Assembly (NCBI RefSeq): GCF_963678635.1
Contig: NC_087066.1
Location: 51,023,581-51,087,580, forward strand
Origin: Symsagittifera roscoffensis
Taxonomy: Eukaryota; Xenacoelomorpha; Acoela; Convolutidae
DNA length: 64,000 nucleotides
Direction of reading: 5' to 3'
The translations under genes were made by a program, and so were the position numbers. This document shows, piece after piece, positions 32,753 to 44,755 of this stretch. The notes under the pieces were generated by a model. That model saw nothing but the letters and a program-made list of their open reading frames with translations. It did not search any database and had not been told where the DNA came from. Numbering within the stretch: the first letter of the stretch is position 1; each line of letters begins with the position of its first letter.

Positions 32753-32895
32753 GTGTACAATACACAAAATTTTTGCATAAAATCCTAAAATTTTTTATCA
32801 AGTTCTGACATTTAAAATTTTTTATCAAGTTCTGACAACTAAAATTTTTCTTGTTTTGGCATTTCAATTTTCCGTACTAAAAACCTTTTCAGTTG

Positions 32896-32901
32896 AATAA
32901 A
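32896..32901 (+). terminator. Poly(A) signal AATAAA of the acyl-CoA synthetase gene
   Basis: The canonical hexamer lies 144 bp after the stop, followed by A/T- and TG-containing sequence (aatgtgcattattttac). It fits the expected 3' end. Confidence 0.65.
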
Positions 32902-32984
32902 AACTAATTGTAAAAATGTGCATTATTTTACTTTCAGTTTTGCTCCATTTATTTCACTTAAATGATCCCATCACATTAGTGGAT

Positions 32985-33283
32985 TTAGGTTGGACCCCCC
33001 CCCCGTAGAGATCCGACCCCCTCACTGCCCAAAGGGTCTCCCCTTGCTACTTTTGTACTACATCATTTTAGCAGGCCGACTAAAGTGTTTCTTAAGGAGC
33101 CTTTGTGTCGATTTATAGTAATTGTAAAGGGTAGCTCGCTAAAAAAGTTAGTCGAAATCTTCCAAAAAAAGCCTAACAACGACGGTTTTTCTTGTTTTTA
33201 AGAACTTTGCCCGCAGCTTGGAAAATTTGCTCAAATAGAATCCTAGTGTTCTGAGAGAGCTCGAAAAGTTAATTTGGTCGACA

Positions 33284-33292
<9 letters not shown>
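32985..33292 (-). mobile_element. hAT-MITE family copy, degenerate
   Basis: Family landmarks occur in reverse order: ccgaccccctcactgcccaa, agggtctccccttgctac, and agagctcgaaaagttaattt with ggtcgacataaaaaa at the end. No terminal repeats or target duplication are left. Confidence 0.6.
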
Positions 33293-33315
<23 letters not shown>

Positions 33316-33316
33316 T
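33293..33316. repeat. (AT)n microsatellite
   Basis: An uninterrupted AT dinucleotide run of about 12 units lies directly behind the MITE's A-tract. Confidence 0.9.
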
Positions 33317-34757
33317 GTGTATATTGAAAATCCGGTCATTCTCGAGTAAACCTTCGATCCGCGCATGTCCAATCATTCCCCGCAGGTGCAATTTGTCTCA
33401 TTTTTCCATGCTGCAGTTTACTAGTTTCGCAATTCAAAGTGCAAATAAATCATAATAGACTAATATAATAAATTATAGTGCATAAATTCGTATAATTTAG
33501 CTCGTTTTTATTTGCTGTCACAAAAGTGTTGAAAACTCATTGTATTTTTATTTCAAATTTAAAGTTATCACCATCAAATTGTTGGTTTGCATTTATCTTA
33601 GTCGTTGTGACGAGTGCCAAATTTATTCTACTCTTGTCTGAGGAAATTTTAAAATTAATTTTTTCTAGTTATTTGATTAGGATGGTAAAAAGCAAAAGTT
33701 CATAGACGAAGCTCGACTAAGCAGACAGTATGAGAGACGCTTTCGCATCGCTTGAAGTTTGGTAAAGTTATTTCGGATAATCAGCAAACCGTCACATCTT
33801 GAAGCCGAAATTACATCAGAATTACGTAAACTAGATCACAATTAAGTAACTATTGCAGAAGAACAGTGACCATCTGTTGTTGTTGCATAACAAGAATAAT
33901 TTTCGGCTTGTTGGAGTGGTAATCCTATTTTCGGTTTGTTGGCCCTCGGCTTGTTGGCCTACCACCAAATTCAAATTATCAAACCAGTGTTTCACATTAA
34001 CATGTTGATTTTTTTGATGGCTTCAACGTGAAAGTTGCCATGGAAATAGAAGCAATTAAGCTATCATAAAACCTAAAAAGTCTGATAATGAGGTGAAAAC
34101 GGAAAGTGCTTTTTTTCACATTCTAAATAACGGATGTTGCTATCATCTCAGTAGTAATCAGGTCTTGTTTCTCATGAATTTATCTTTTTGGTGTCCGACA
34201 AATAGGAAGATAATTTTTTCAGGTCATTTAGGTTTTTTGAGATTAAAAAGTCATTTCAGCTTGCACTATGGTTGCAGTTATTTGAATTTAAAATTTTAGT
34301 ACTGCATGAAAATTTCATGCGAGCTTAAGTATCCATTCTGATAAGTTTTAACGTTCATTTACTCGAATTTTTTTTTTTAGCTGGATGCATTTCGAATTGT
34401 ACCATATGAATTTGAGTTCATTTTCCTCAAATTGCCATGTTTTTGTCAAATCTTTTCTACAGCTTTCCGATAATCCAATTTTGCTAACAGATAGCAAGCA
34501 AAAACTTGTAGTCCTAATATTTTCTTAATGTACTATCGTCTTACGCATTAGTCTTTTTACAACTGATATGGGACAATGTTATCAAATCGGTTCTAGATTT
34601 TATTTTTACATGAAACACTTGTATCAGTAAAACATTGAATGTCTCTTGTACATCCACGTAACAGGGAGTAAACTTCGTTAAATTTTATGTCAGCTGTTCA
34701 CAGAATCAGAGTAACGCTCGTGTTTTTCTGTGGCAACGAATATTTTCTTTTTTTTTC
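33317..34757. other. No gene recognised
   Basis: AT-rich sequence. A motif resembling the recurrent gcgaagc hairpin (agacgaagctcgac, 33706) is present. A ggcttgttgg segment occurs twice near 33905-33960. A short ORF at 34093-34299 has no recognisable feature. Confidence 0.35.
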
Positions 34758-34829
34758 TTGTGTTCACCGCTGAAGGAAACGTGTGCATTCTCGAACATTA
34801 CACAACTTGGCACGCTGGTAGCACATTTA

Positions 34830-35440
34830 AAAGTTGACCCTCATTATTTTATCAAGTATATACTGTGCATGCTGTTGTTAATAATTGTTTATTCCCAATG
34901 GTTTACTTTCTGTTACAACGAAAAACTCGAAAGCAAAATCAACAAGCATTTTGTGTGTTACGTGAATTTAACCCTTTATTAGAGCCAACAAAAATTGTTA
35001 TTGATATCGAAAAAGCAGCAATTTCTGCTTTCAAATCGGAATTATCCACAGTGTCCGCAAAATGGGGCTTTTTTCATTTTGCGCTGGCCAATTGGCAAAA
35101 AATAAAAGAATTGGGACTAGCGGTTGAATACAGAAAAGACTAAGGCTTAAGAAAGAAAGTGAAATCATTTAATCCGGTGGCTCTTATTCCTGATTGCGAA
35201 TTGAAGTTGTCTTTAGAGCTCTCTACGCATCAACAACTGAAACTGAGCAGCTCTGGTCATATCTCGATTATTTCGAGAGAAAAAAAGTAGGTGGGGAAAT
35301 ATGTACGTGTGATTCTAAAGAAAAAAAATCCAGGTTTCGAACCAGCTATATGGAATCAGTGCATCAATGCAATAAATGGAAATAAAAAAACCAACAATTC
35401 CGTCAAAAGATGGCATAGAAATTTTCATTTAGGAATGTGA
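34830..35440 (+). pseudogene. MULE-type DNA transposase remnant
   Basis: The 34865-35143 frame reads PTKIVIDIEKAAISAFKSEL, WGFFHFALANWQKIKELGL and VEYRKD. This matches the MULE transposase pattern D-x-E-K-A-A-x-x-A, then (GC)xFHxxQAxWRKIxxLGL. Downstream, in other frames, come FRALYASTTETEQLWSYLDY and PGFEPAIWNQCINA, then NNSVKRWHRNFHLG, matching the family's WN-Y...RTNNxVEGWHxxF tail. The second catalytic aspartate, N-terminal zinc finger and terminal repeats are not seen. Frameshifts and stops break it. A MULE-like MITE lies 6 kb downstream (40923). Confidence 0.7.
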
Positions 35441-35691
35441 TTTTCTCACCCCACTGTATCAAAAGTTCTGTGCAAAAAAAATGAAAAAAAGTTTTTGAAA
35501 TCTGAATTTTTTTTAATTTTTGTTTTTCTAGTCAGTTGCCTAAAAACTGATTGTGTTCTATTTGCATGTTTTACTATGAATGTCAAATATGTCCAAAATA
35601 AAGTTTCACATCAAACTTTTTTTAACCGCTCGCCGAAAAACTAATTTGAAAAAAAAAGCTTTATTTTGTAGTTTTCTTAAAGACTAAGGTC

Positions 35692-35733
35692 GGAACATTC
35701 AGTGGTACTTGCACAGTAACCGGCTATCCTTGT
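35692..35733 (+). repeat. 42-bp motif shared with 19187-19228
   Basis: ggaacattcagtggtacttg and cagtaaccggctatccttgt differ from 19187-19228 at only about six positions. At both places an ATG followed closely by a GTAAGT donor lies downstream (19384 and 35845). It could be a regulatory module or a fragment of a repeat, since the terminal part of repeat family B also has a gtcgg-acattcagtg string. Confidence 0.5.
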
Positions 35734-35844
35734 TTTTAAATAACTTTGAAAGCTGACCACGCGGTTTAATTTTCGATTTTTATTTACTTTAATGCAGTTT
35801 TCTAAATAAAACCTAAAATCGCTCTCAATTAACTCTTTTGAAAA

Positions 35845-35872
35845 ATGGATTTCAATGATACTGTCAGTAACG
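35845..35872 (+). other. Candidate short first exon (MDFNDTVSN)
   Basis: ATG in AAAAATGG context is open for nine codons and is followed by a perfect donor gGTAAGT (35873). No downstream exon could be linked. It is listed only because the arrangement mirrors the acyl-CoA synthetase start. Very tentative. Confidence 0.2.
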
Positions 35873-35879
35873 GTAAGTT

Positions 35880-38010
35880 CTTTATTGGAAATCAGGAAGA
35901 TGACTCAATTAACCATCTGCAACTAGAACTCTTTTTCCTTTTCCCACCTCACGCGAGCATCAATTTTATGGCGTAACGAGTGGTTTCACAAGGTTAATTA
36001 TGACCAAATATGTTTGCCATGGCCTAATTAGTCCGTATCCCATTTTTCATAATAACGAATAATGTTAACAAAATTATATTTGTAAATTTCGCAGATGGGG
36101 GAGGGAATAAAAAAGAGCCTGTAACTCCAATTAGAGCATGATAATTGCTATTAAAACCACCGATAAGCAAAACCGTACACGCCTTTCAAATAAAAGAATC
36201 AACTTGAGGTTTGCATTGATAACCATATCCAATCTGAAGAAAAGTACCATCAATCCGGTTTTCTAATTGGGTAAGTTGCAAAAAAAATCAAGCATTTTTT
36301 TGTAGCCAAACGGAGTATCAGTTGAAGATAGCGCAAATGCTCACTTTGTTGTACACAACTGACAATTCGCAATAAGTTTTTAGGTATATTTTGTCTTATT
36401 GGTTTCAACTTTTTTTCAGTCGGCCTGCTTTTTGATGCATTTCTTCTTCACAAACAGACGGTTCAGTTTTTGTTTAAGAGTAATGAACATAATGAAAACT
36501 TTTATTTAGGTCTTGCTGATTTTTTTGTTTTTTTTTTCAGGAAAAAGGTTTAAAATGTGCATAAATGCCTTATAACTACAGATGTGCATTCATAAATATT
36601 GATGCATTTATGGATGCACTTAGGAATATATGCACTTTTTGAGTTCAATTGAAATTCATCTGCTCAAAGTGACGTCACTAGTACTCTCCAAATACGAACG
36701 AAATGGCGCGAAAAAAAAAGATTCGAAAATAGAATTTGATTGTTAGCTTTCCAACGGAATATAAACGTCACCTGTTGATCCAGTTTTCTCACATTGGGTT
36801 GGTTTTATCAAAAAAGCGGTAATTATAAATCGTTATAAAAATTCAAAGTGCTTAAAGGATATTTATTTTTTTCTTTGAAGTTCGAAAGTTGAGATTTTTT
36901 CGACAAAGTCAGTGTTTTTTTTTATAATATTTACTTGCGTTCATTACTCTTTTCCAATCTTCGATTGGCTATTTTTTCAATTTTTAACGTTACATTAGGC
37001 CATGCTTGGGACCATGGTGTTTTTTTTTGCAGCATTGAATTAAAAATGCATTAAAATTTTTTGCCAAAAGTGATATATTTTGGTATTAGTTTTTTTACAA
37101 TTGAACTTCTTGACTTTGATTTTGGCCAGTTTTAGTACCTTCTCTTCGAGGCCACAATGTTTTCTTTGTAGATTTTGTTGGGTTGTATATGCATGTATGC
37201 AATTCAATGCGAGTTTGACAATATAGAAGCTCTTTTCGGCATTAAAGTGGGAACTTAGGAGTTGTGGTCTTTCCCATATCGTCCAACCCTGCCTATTAAC
37301 TAAAAGTTATAAACCATCTCAAGTTGAGATTCAAATCATTGTGATTACCATTAATTATCGTTTTTTACATAATTTCAAAAGAACTCTCCTTAGTGTTGTT
37401 GGTAACTGCTCACAAACATCGATTCGTATGCTGCCCCGTTTCGTTTTGTCGTTTTTCATATAGTTTTTTACAATCTCAATCATGGATATTAATTTTCTGC
37501 GGCGTCTTGTCTGTCAAACAGTGGCTCTGGCGGTTGCACAGTGTTCGCTTATAGTGGGAAAGCCCCCTATTCCACTGCTGAGTAAACTCCGGCTCTAGCA
37601 GGCAGCTTGTGGTTAGTGCGAAGAACCGAGAAAAACTCCTAACGTGAGTTGATTTTTATTTTCTGGGGAACCTACAAAACCCCTCCTCTCCAGATTTTGT
37701 ATTTAAATCCAGTTGGTGACTTCGGCAGAGTGGTCTCACAGGTCTGTAGTATGTGTTGTTGGTTTAACCGGACAGTTAAAAGGGTGAAGTACGTCATGAG
37801 GACTATAAAAACAGTTAGGACAGATGCTGTTGGCGTCTTTTTTTAAATTCTCGATAAGTAGCTGCTGAGATGAGTGCTATATATGCAGCGCAATTGAGCA
37901 AGAAGGGATATAGTACGACGAGGAAAGCGACTTTCCTCTTGTGCTACATGTAAATTCGCTGAAGACGGAGATTCGTTGAAACTCTTTTTTCTTCCTTACT
38001 TTACAAGTCT
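35880..38010. other. No gene recognised
   Basis: AT-rich and without convincing ORFs. A slightly more GC-rich stretch (37530-37980) precedes the RT fragment at 38020 and may be eroded sequence of the same element. Confidence 0.35.
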
Positions 38011-38019
38011 TAAATGTCT

Positions 38020-38250
38020 TTAAATTCATCAATCATACCGCAGAACTGGAAAATGGGAAGAGTATCTCCACTCTCTAAACCGGGAAAAGCAAAAAAGGAG
38101 GCCAAAATAACAAGCCGATTGCACTCTTATCTTCAGTTGCGAAACTGATTGAAATGATGTTATTAGATGAGTTTAATAACATCAAAATTACCAACCATCA
38201 GTATGGTTTTAGGAAAAATGGAGTGTCACAAGAGAGTTTGTTTAGAAAAT
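38020..38250 (+). pseudogene. Isolated reverse-transcriptase fragment
   Basis: One frame gives SIIPQNWKMGRVSPLSKPGK. After a shift comes KPIALLSSVAKLIEMMLLDE, then NHQYGFRKNGVSQESL. These are the conserved LINE RT blocks ahead of motif A (WK-A-V-P-I-K-PGK, RPISLLSSxSKLIE, QYGFRxxxST). Nothing resembling motifs A-C follows. Confidence 0.75.
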
Positions 38251-38324
38251 GAAATGGTTTCATGCAAAAGATTAGTTTCAGTTCAGCTTCAGGGTATTTT
38301 TGGAGGGGTCAATTGAAAAGCTTT

Positions 38325-38990
38325 TACTATGAAGTTTCGTTTTCAGAATAGATGCTGCAGAGAAATTTGCTGTTTTGCTTATAGGTTTTCGTTTCGGAAA
38401 TTTCGAAAGTTTTAGGTTCTATTTGAATCATAAGTCATGCGAAGCTCTGCTTAGTCTGTATGTAATAATTTTCTAATTTGAATTGCCCTCTTTTTTGTTT
38501 GTTCGTGGAAATAATGAACTTTTGTAGAGTTAGAAATTAATTATTTAACTTGCGAAAAGTTTTGCTGTCTTTATATTTCTGGTCGCATACATAAAATTAT
38601 TGTATGTGATTCCATCGTTTTAAATTTAACATCCGCGCTTGTTGAAAATTTAATTTTGAGAAGGATATGAATGTGTTTTTCACGATTAATAATGCGTTGT
38701 GATGCTACAAAACAGCACTCAAATTGAATTTTCCTTAAAACAACGCTTATCAGAATTTTGAATTTTTGCTTGCTGGTTTTTTGTAAAGTTATTTTTAAAG
38801 TTTTGTTTTCAGCTGTGATGCTATAGAAAACATGGCTGTTTTGTTTATAGGTTCGATTTTCGAAAATATCAAACATTTTAAAATCTTCTTGTATCATAAG
38901 TCATGTGAAGCTCCGCTTCGTCTCTATAAACCAAATTTCTCTTCAACTCCATTTGCCTTCTTTTTTTAGTTCGTTCAAAGAAAGGTTAAA
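38325..38990 (+). repeat. Degenerate direct repeat (38325-38525 and 38795-38990)
   Basis: Both parts contain ttttcag, gctgttttg, a tataggtttcg-like string, tcataagtcatg, a gaagct..gctt hairpin with tctct/tctgt, and a t-rich gttcgt end. The offset is about 470 bp and divergence is considerable. Confidence 0.6.
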
Positions 38991-39424
38991 CTATTGGTTA
39001 CCCTTGCGAAAGCGAGTGTCTTGTAATCGTGAAATAGCATTTTTTCCCGTAAATTTTTATTCTTGCTTCTGAAATTGATATTGAGGTTACTTTATTAGTG
39101 CATCTTAGCATTTCGAGTCGAGACTGCTTACCACGTAGCCTAGAATTAGGGCGGTTGTCTTTGCACCCCAGTTTGAGGCATGACGGACCTTGTTTTTTTT
39201 CAGTATTTCTTTTGTTTCTCTGCTTATGTTTTGCCAGCTTTGTCGGCACATTGTAGAGTTTTCTTGAGCGGCCAGCAATTTTGCTCCCAGATGCAAGAGT
39301 TTTTGATTTATTCTTAAAATTTATACTGAGCCCTGACATCCTATATATATTTTTTTCGTTTTTATAAAACTTCATTCGGTCTAAATGTTTTTGATGTTTG
39401 ATTTATTGGCCTATTTACCTGTTT
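38991..39424. other. No gene recognised
   Basis: The minus-strand frames here (38998-39375) show no known motif. The sequence is otherwise featureless. Confidence 0.3.
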
Positions 39425-39655
39425 GGAAAAATTTGACGAAAAATTGTGTTGTTTCGTTTTGCACTCCCTTCAAAATTAGTATATATTGGCGCCAAATGCG
39501 CCCTCAGAAAAATTTAGGGTTGGTTGGCCGAAATTGGCTTTAATGAACTTATAGCAATGGGGTTCCTTTGGTTAATGAAGGTTTGAATCCCTCAGTGGGG
39601 AAAGGGAAGCATCCGCTCCCCCTCCCCATCCCCCCCCCCTACAATCCGCCCATAG
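39425..39655 (+). mobile_element. hAT-MITE family copy, 3' half
   Basis: It shows the family's caaaattagtatatattggc, gcgccaaatgcgcc, tgaaggtttgaatccctcag and the C-rich run before caatccgccca in plus orientation. The 5' half and the exact ends are lost. Confidence 0.65.
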
Positions 39656-40908
39656 GATGCTATGATTGTGATGTATCACTAAGAGTGCGAAAAACTACTT
39701 CGCGTTTGTGTTGCTTATAGATTTGTCGGACTATGAAATTAGGGCCTGGTATGGTGTGCGTTGCGACTTTCAAATTCTGGACAAGTTTCGAGCCTCAACC
39801 CGGGTGTTGACAGTTATATCCTGGATCATCCCGTTCTAAGCTTTAAAATTATCGATTTTTTGATACACTGCCTAAAAGTAGATAGCCACTCAAGCAGACA
39901 GGTCAGTAAGCAGATAATTAGGACAAGACTCAAATCTGATTGGCTAAAATGGAAATCAAGTGTGATTTCGAAAAAAAATTCAGATTCGATTAGAAAATTA
40001 TTTTTTTTCTCAAATCGAAATTGCTCAAATTCATTTGATATTTGAAATATTTTCATGAAAACGAAGTTGCTTTAAATTGCCCTGAAATAAATCTGGTGGT
40101 TTTGTTTTTTTTAAATTTCCTTAGATAGATAAATTGAATATTTTGCCTGCCTACTGTCCTGTCTGCTTACGACTTGTTTACTCACTGCTAAGTAACCGTT
40201 GTATCATCACATGCCCTAAATAAAGGTGATAGTATCTGTTGAAGTTTATATAAAGGTTTTTCAATTTGAAGAATAAATATCAAATTTCATTGTGGGAAAA
40301 TTAAATTTAAGAAAAGTTGCCGGAAATGGATAGTCTTTTATCTCAGGAAAGTTGAAGGAAAAGTTGGTTTCATCTACAGATAACCCTCACATTGAGCAGC
40401 AAAAAGTTTGAACAGAATTAATTAAAGAATAATTTGCAAATTTAATATCAAAATTTGGACGAAATCAGTAAATTGGTTTATTAACTTCTTCGTTTGAGCC
40501 ATTCGAAAACTCAAAACTGCTGCTAGCATGAAAACCACTTCTAAACTAAAAACCACCCTTTGATTCGCACATGATTTCAATAAATGTCAATACCTATAAT
40601 TTATTTTTCAGAAATTTCATCGGCTAAGACCATCACTGCAATGCTCGAGCACAGTTTTTTCTCTAGCAAAAGCTTGAAATTCATGGCATTTTGGATATAC
40701 GCAATGGGGAAGTCATAAAATTTGCAAAAAACTGAAGTCAAAGTTAATCAATTGCGCTTAAAAAAATACTTTAAATTCAAACTTTTTGCGTTGTGTACAA
40801 TTGAACTAAGTCTGCATAACGTTCATCGCTTCTCCGCTGAACAACATTTCCAAGCCTGCAAAAATCACACACTAGAATATCGACATTAGAATTTTTTGTG
40901 GGTCTTTT
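39656..40908. other. No gene recognised
   Basis: It contains one copy of the recurrent gcgaa..ttcgc hairpin (39687-39710) and two overlapping short ORFs (39761-40045 plus, 39826-40056 minus) with no recognisable product. Confidence 0.3.
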
Positions 40909-41738
40909 TGGGGGCGTTCAACGGGGCCTAGGAAATTAGACGATAAGCAAATTAGACGGATGCTACAAAAACGAAATTAGACGAAATTTGTTTTTCACAG
41001 ATCTGGCATTTTAGACGAAAAAACTATGGAAAGGAAAGGGCCAACAAAATTTTTTTTAGGAGTCAGGTTTCACAAATAAAAAAAGAACATAAATGTCAAT
41101 ACCTATCAAAACAATTAGTTCAAATGAACATAAAATGTCAAATCTGAATATTACAGGAGAGTTTTGAATTGAATAAATTATGCATGATTGACTTGTAAAG
41201 TATTTGGCCACCGAAACTTAACTATTGTCTGCATACAACATTATTTTTCTCACGCAATTTGTCTGCAAACAATTTTAATCTCTCTCACATTTGTCTAACT
41301 TCTCACAAAGTCTAACTTCCTCATTGTTTAACTTCTCACAAAATCGTCTAATTTCCTTTTAAGCATCTCCGTCTAATTTGCTTACCGTCTAATTTCTCAA
41401 CCCCAGCGTTCAACAGTGCCGAAGTACAACAGTGCCTAAAAAAGCGGGAAATTTTCATTTTAGAATAGTTTAAACGCATTTTCTAAAGAGGGGGAAATTA
41501 CTGACGCTAATTATCAAAGAAAATCACTCCAATTTCGGCGCCAAAATGTCTGCAACTGCAAATTAAACAAATTTGTCACTTAAGATTGTAAACTATTGCC
41601 GTTTTATTTTTGATTGCCGCACATAATATATTGAAATTTGTTCATGTTTTCGGCACTGTTGAACAAAGTTTTCATTTTCGGCACTATTGAACTATTTTTT
41701 TTCGGCTCTGTTGTACTTCGGCACTGTTGTACTGCCCC
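40909..41738. mobile_element. Outer inverted-repeat element interrupted by a MULE-like MITE
   Basis: The left end gggggcgttcaac, continued after the inserted MITE as agtgccgaagtacaacagtg, is complementary to the right end ggctctgttgtacttcggca plus ctgttgtactgcccc, giving terminal repeats of about 34 bp with a few mismatches. Flanks gtcttttt and gttttttt are almost alike, a possible 8-bp duplication. Internally the cggcactgttgaac motif recurs several times. Class uncertain. Confidence 0.5.
40923..41405. mobile_element. MULE-like MITE with long terminal inverted repeats and 9-bp target duplication
   Basis: The left end ggggcctaggaaattagacg, continuing ataagcaaattagacgg, is about 85 percent complementary to the right end over some 62 bp. 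The element is flanked by perfect 9-bp copies of gcgttcaac (40914-40922 and 41406-41414). Long terminal repeats with 9-bp duplications are the hallmark of Mutator-like elements. It has no coding capacity. Confidence 0.75.
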
Positions 41739-42599
41739 GTTTTTTTACTTATTGCGCCCACATTTCTACTTATTTACCAAACATTCTCTATTTTTTGAGC
41801 CGAAATCCCGGTTAGCCAAAAAAGTTGAAAATTTCTTGATAAGTTAATTAGCAACAAAACAAAACTTGACTAAAAGAGCAAAACTGTCACAAATTTGGAG
41901 TACTTTTATTGGAATGGTAAAACTATCGTGATTTTTTTGGAACTTAGCCAACCAAAAATCCAATAGACTAACGTCTAATTTCCTTTTAAGCATCTCCGTC
42001 TAATTTGCTTGCCGTCTAATTTCTCAACCCCAGCGTTCAACAGTGCCGAAGTACAACAGTGCCTAAAAAAGCGGGAAATTTTCATTTCAGAATAGTTTAA
42101 ACGCATTTTCTAAAGAGGGGGAAATTACTGACGCTAATTATCAAAGAAAATCACTCCAATTTCGGCGCCAAAATGTCTGCAACTGCAAATTAAACAAATT
42201 TATCACTTAAGATTGTAAACTATCGCCGTTTTATTTTTGATTGCCGCACATAATATATTGAAATTTGTTCATGTTTTCGGCACTGTTGAACAAAGTTTTC
42301 ATTTTCGGCACTATTGAACTATTTTTTTTTTCGGCTCTGTTGTACTTCGGCACTGTTGTACTGCCCCGTTTTTTTACTTATTGCGCCCACATTTCTACTT
42401 ATTTACCAAACATTCTCTATTTTTTGAGCCGAAATCCCGGTTAGCCGAAAAAGATGAAAATTTCTTGATAAGTTAATTAGCAACAAAACAAAACTTGACT
42501 AAAAGAGCAAAACTGTCACAAAATTTGGAGTACTTTTATTAGAATGGTAAAACTATCGTGACTTTTTTGGAACTTAGCCAACCAAAAATCCAATAGACT
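41346..42599 (+). repeat. 627-bp direct tandem duplication (41346-41972 and 41973-42599)
   Basis: The segment starting gtctaatttccttttaagca is repeated at an offset of 627 bp with a few substitutions and ends at ccaatagact. Unit 1 begins inside the MULE-like MITE's right terminal repeat, so unit 2 carries the right end of that MITE plus the right part of the outer element. Confidence 0.9.
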
Positions 42600-42659
42600 C
42601 AAAGCGATTTCTATGCGTAACAGCTTTGATTTCATGGAATTAGAAAGCGATAAGAAATG

Positions 42660-43110
42660 CGACTATTTTGATAACGCATTTTTTCGGCTATCTGGGAACA
42701 ATTTTTTTTCGGCTATCCGGGATTTATTTTTTTTCGGCTACGCAATAAGTATTTACTTTTGATTATCAGGGAATAAATATTTATTCGGTTATCCATTAAA
42801 AAAGAAATAAGAGCAATTTTATATATGTGTCTTCAGATGGACTCAGGGAGCAGACGACAAAAAATTCTTCAAAACCTCAAATTTCTAGCCTAAATTTTGT
42901 CAAATATTTGCCTCCGTTACACGAAGTTTTGTCATAATAGGATCTTTACAGCGTTTCGGGATAGCTCAAATTTAGGTGTGGATCGAATTGGATTATTTGG
43001 CTATCGGGAGCAAGAAAGATTTCCGGAAAAAAATCGGCAATCCGAGAAAGAATTTAATTTTGGGCTATAGGGGAACAAATTTGTTTTTCGGCTGTCCGGG
43101 TATTCGGCTA
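42660..43110 (+). repeat. Irregular ttcggctatccggg repeats
   Basis: ttttcggctatctgggaac, ttcggctatccgggattt, ttcggctacgcaat, ttcggttatcc and later ttcggctgtccgggtattcgg recur at uneven spacing. It is probably an eroded low-complexity or inverted-repeat element. Confidence 0.5.
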
Positions 43111-44150
43111 CGTGACATGCCACCGTAAAAAAACTGGGAAATTAGTAAATGGAGGCTCAAAGCCCGAATGCAGTGGATCTTTCTGATCATCTATTCCTCG
43201 CAGTTTTATGAACGAATCACTTGACGCATAATAAAAAACTATTTGAAAACAATGTCAGTCTTTTGGATTTAGTAAAAAAATCAATAAATTTTGTTTGAAA
43301 CAAAAGATTGGGTTATTAATCAGATATCCGTGAGGCAAATTTAGTTTGGTCAAAGTTGGCATTTTAATTAAAAGTACAAGTAACGTAGATAACAGGTTCC
43401 GGAAACTGAGCTCAAGAAACACGTAACATAAAACTACTGGTTAAAGTTAATTAACTTATAACTTACTTTTCCGCAACACCATCTCGTCAATCTTCCTAAA
43501 AAACAATAAGAATATTAATATTAACAAGACTGCCCGTATATGAAGGCAAAACTTTGAAGATTAGGATTTCCTTTAATCTGTATCGCATTGTGTTTGGTAA
43601 AAAAAAACAAAAATCTGTTAATTTAGGACAATATTTAACAAGTGAAAAAAATTTGAGTATACCAATCAGTACGACCGATTTACTTGCCGCAACTCATTTC
43701 ATAAGAACATTTTTGTAATTCGGGATAATTCGCCTCGTATAGATGAATCGCTGAATGTTTTTTGATCTCATAGAGTTTTCACAGCGCTAATAAATAAGTC
43801 TCATGGCCCAATGGCAATTTTCAAACCCAAAAACGTTACAAAATTAATCAGAGCTAAAAACTTTCCATATGTTTAATCACGGCGTCGAATCTTCAATTGA
43901 TTAAAAAAAAATTGGTAAAAACTACTATTTTGATTGGCTAATTTGACTGAATAAAGAATACCATTTTAAGCATATATGATCCACATTTCTTCGAAAGTTG
44001 AAAAAAAAGAAAAATGTATGAAATTTATCTCGCCTTTGTGGTAGAGTTCACAACATTTAAATTCAAAACTAAATCACATTGTGAAAATTTCGTTGATTTT
44101 TGCAGCATGTTTTCAGGCTCCTATGCTCATGCATTAACGTAATGAAAACT
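43111..44150. other. No gene recognised
   Basis: AT-rich, short frames only, no repeat that I could match elsewhere in the window apart from scattered A-tracts. Confidence 0.3.
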
Positions 44151-44167
44151 GCTCTGCGCAGTTTGAA

Positions 44168-44333
44168 GCAGATAATTTGGTCAGCTTCAAATATATGTAT
44201 TTAGTCAGCTTCAAATATATGTTTATCCACTTGCAATCATGTACCCACAGGGCAGTTTCTTGCCGAAAAAAAAACTTTTTTTGCAAAAAATTTTGGCAAA
44301 TAATTTGGTCAGCTTCAAATATATGTATTTAAA
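44168..44333 (+). repeat. Three copies of tcagcttcaaatatatg
   Basis: aatttggtcagcttcaaata occurs near 44174 and 44302, with a shorter version near 44203, each continuing atatgt. Spacing is irregular. Confidence 0.7.
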
Positions 44334-44755
44334 GTAGAAGTTCCACAAAAGTTTGCCTATGAAATTTTGCTTTTTTTGTGAATCATACCGAACGACCAAT
44401 TGCGCAACGTATAATTATTGAAATAGGTGTTCCACGGTAAATAAAACGCACTCAATTTTAACCAATAGTAGATATACAATCAGCTCTTTCTCCCGCACCG
44501 AACGCCTGTGACTTCCCAATTATAATTGAATTACGAAACAACAATAATTCTCTTTACAATCCATTACAGATTTATGACTTTAAAAAATAATCCGTTATAA
44601 TCGACAACAATTCTTTATTTTTGGCTTTAAAATTTAAGGTTTTTGTCAAGATAGTCCAATGTAATTGATCTTATTTGGAACAAAAATCTGTTAAAATTCA
44701 ATACAATCGAGTATAATCATTTTTCTTTTAGAACTGAATTCGACAAATTTTGCAA

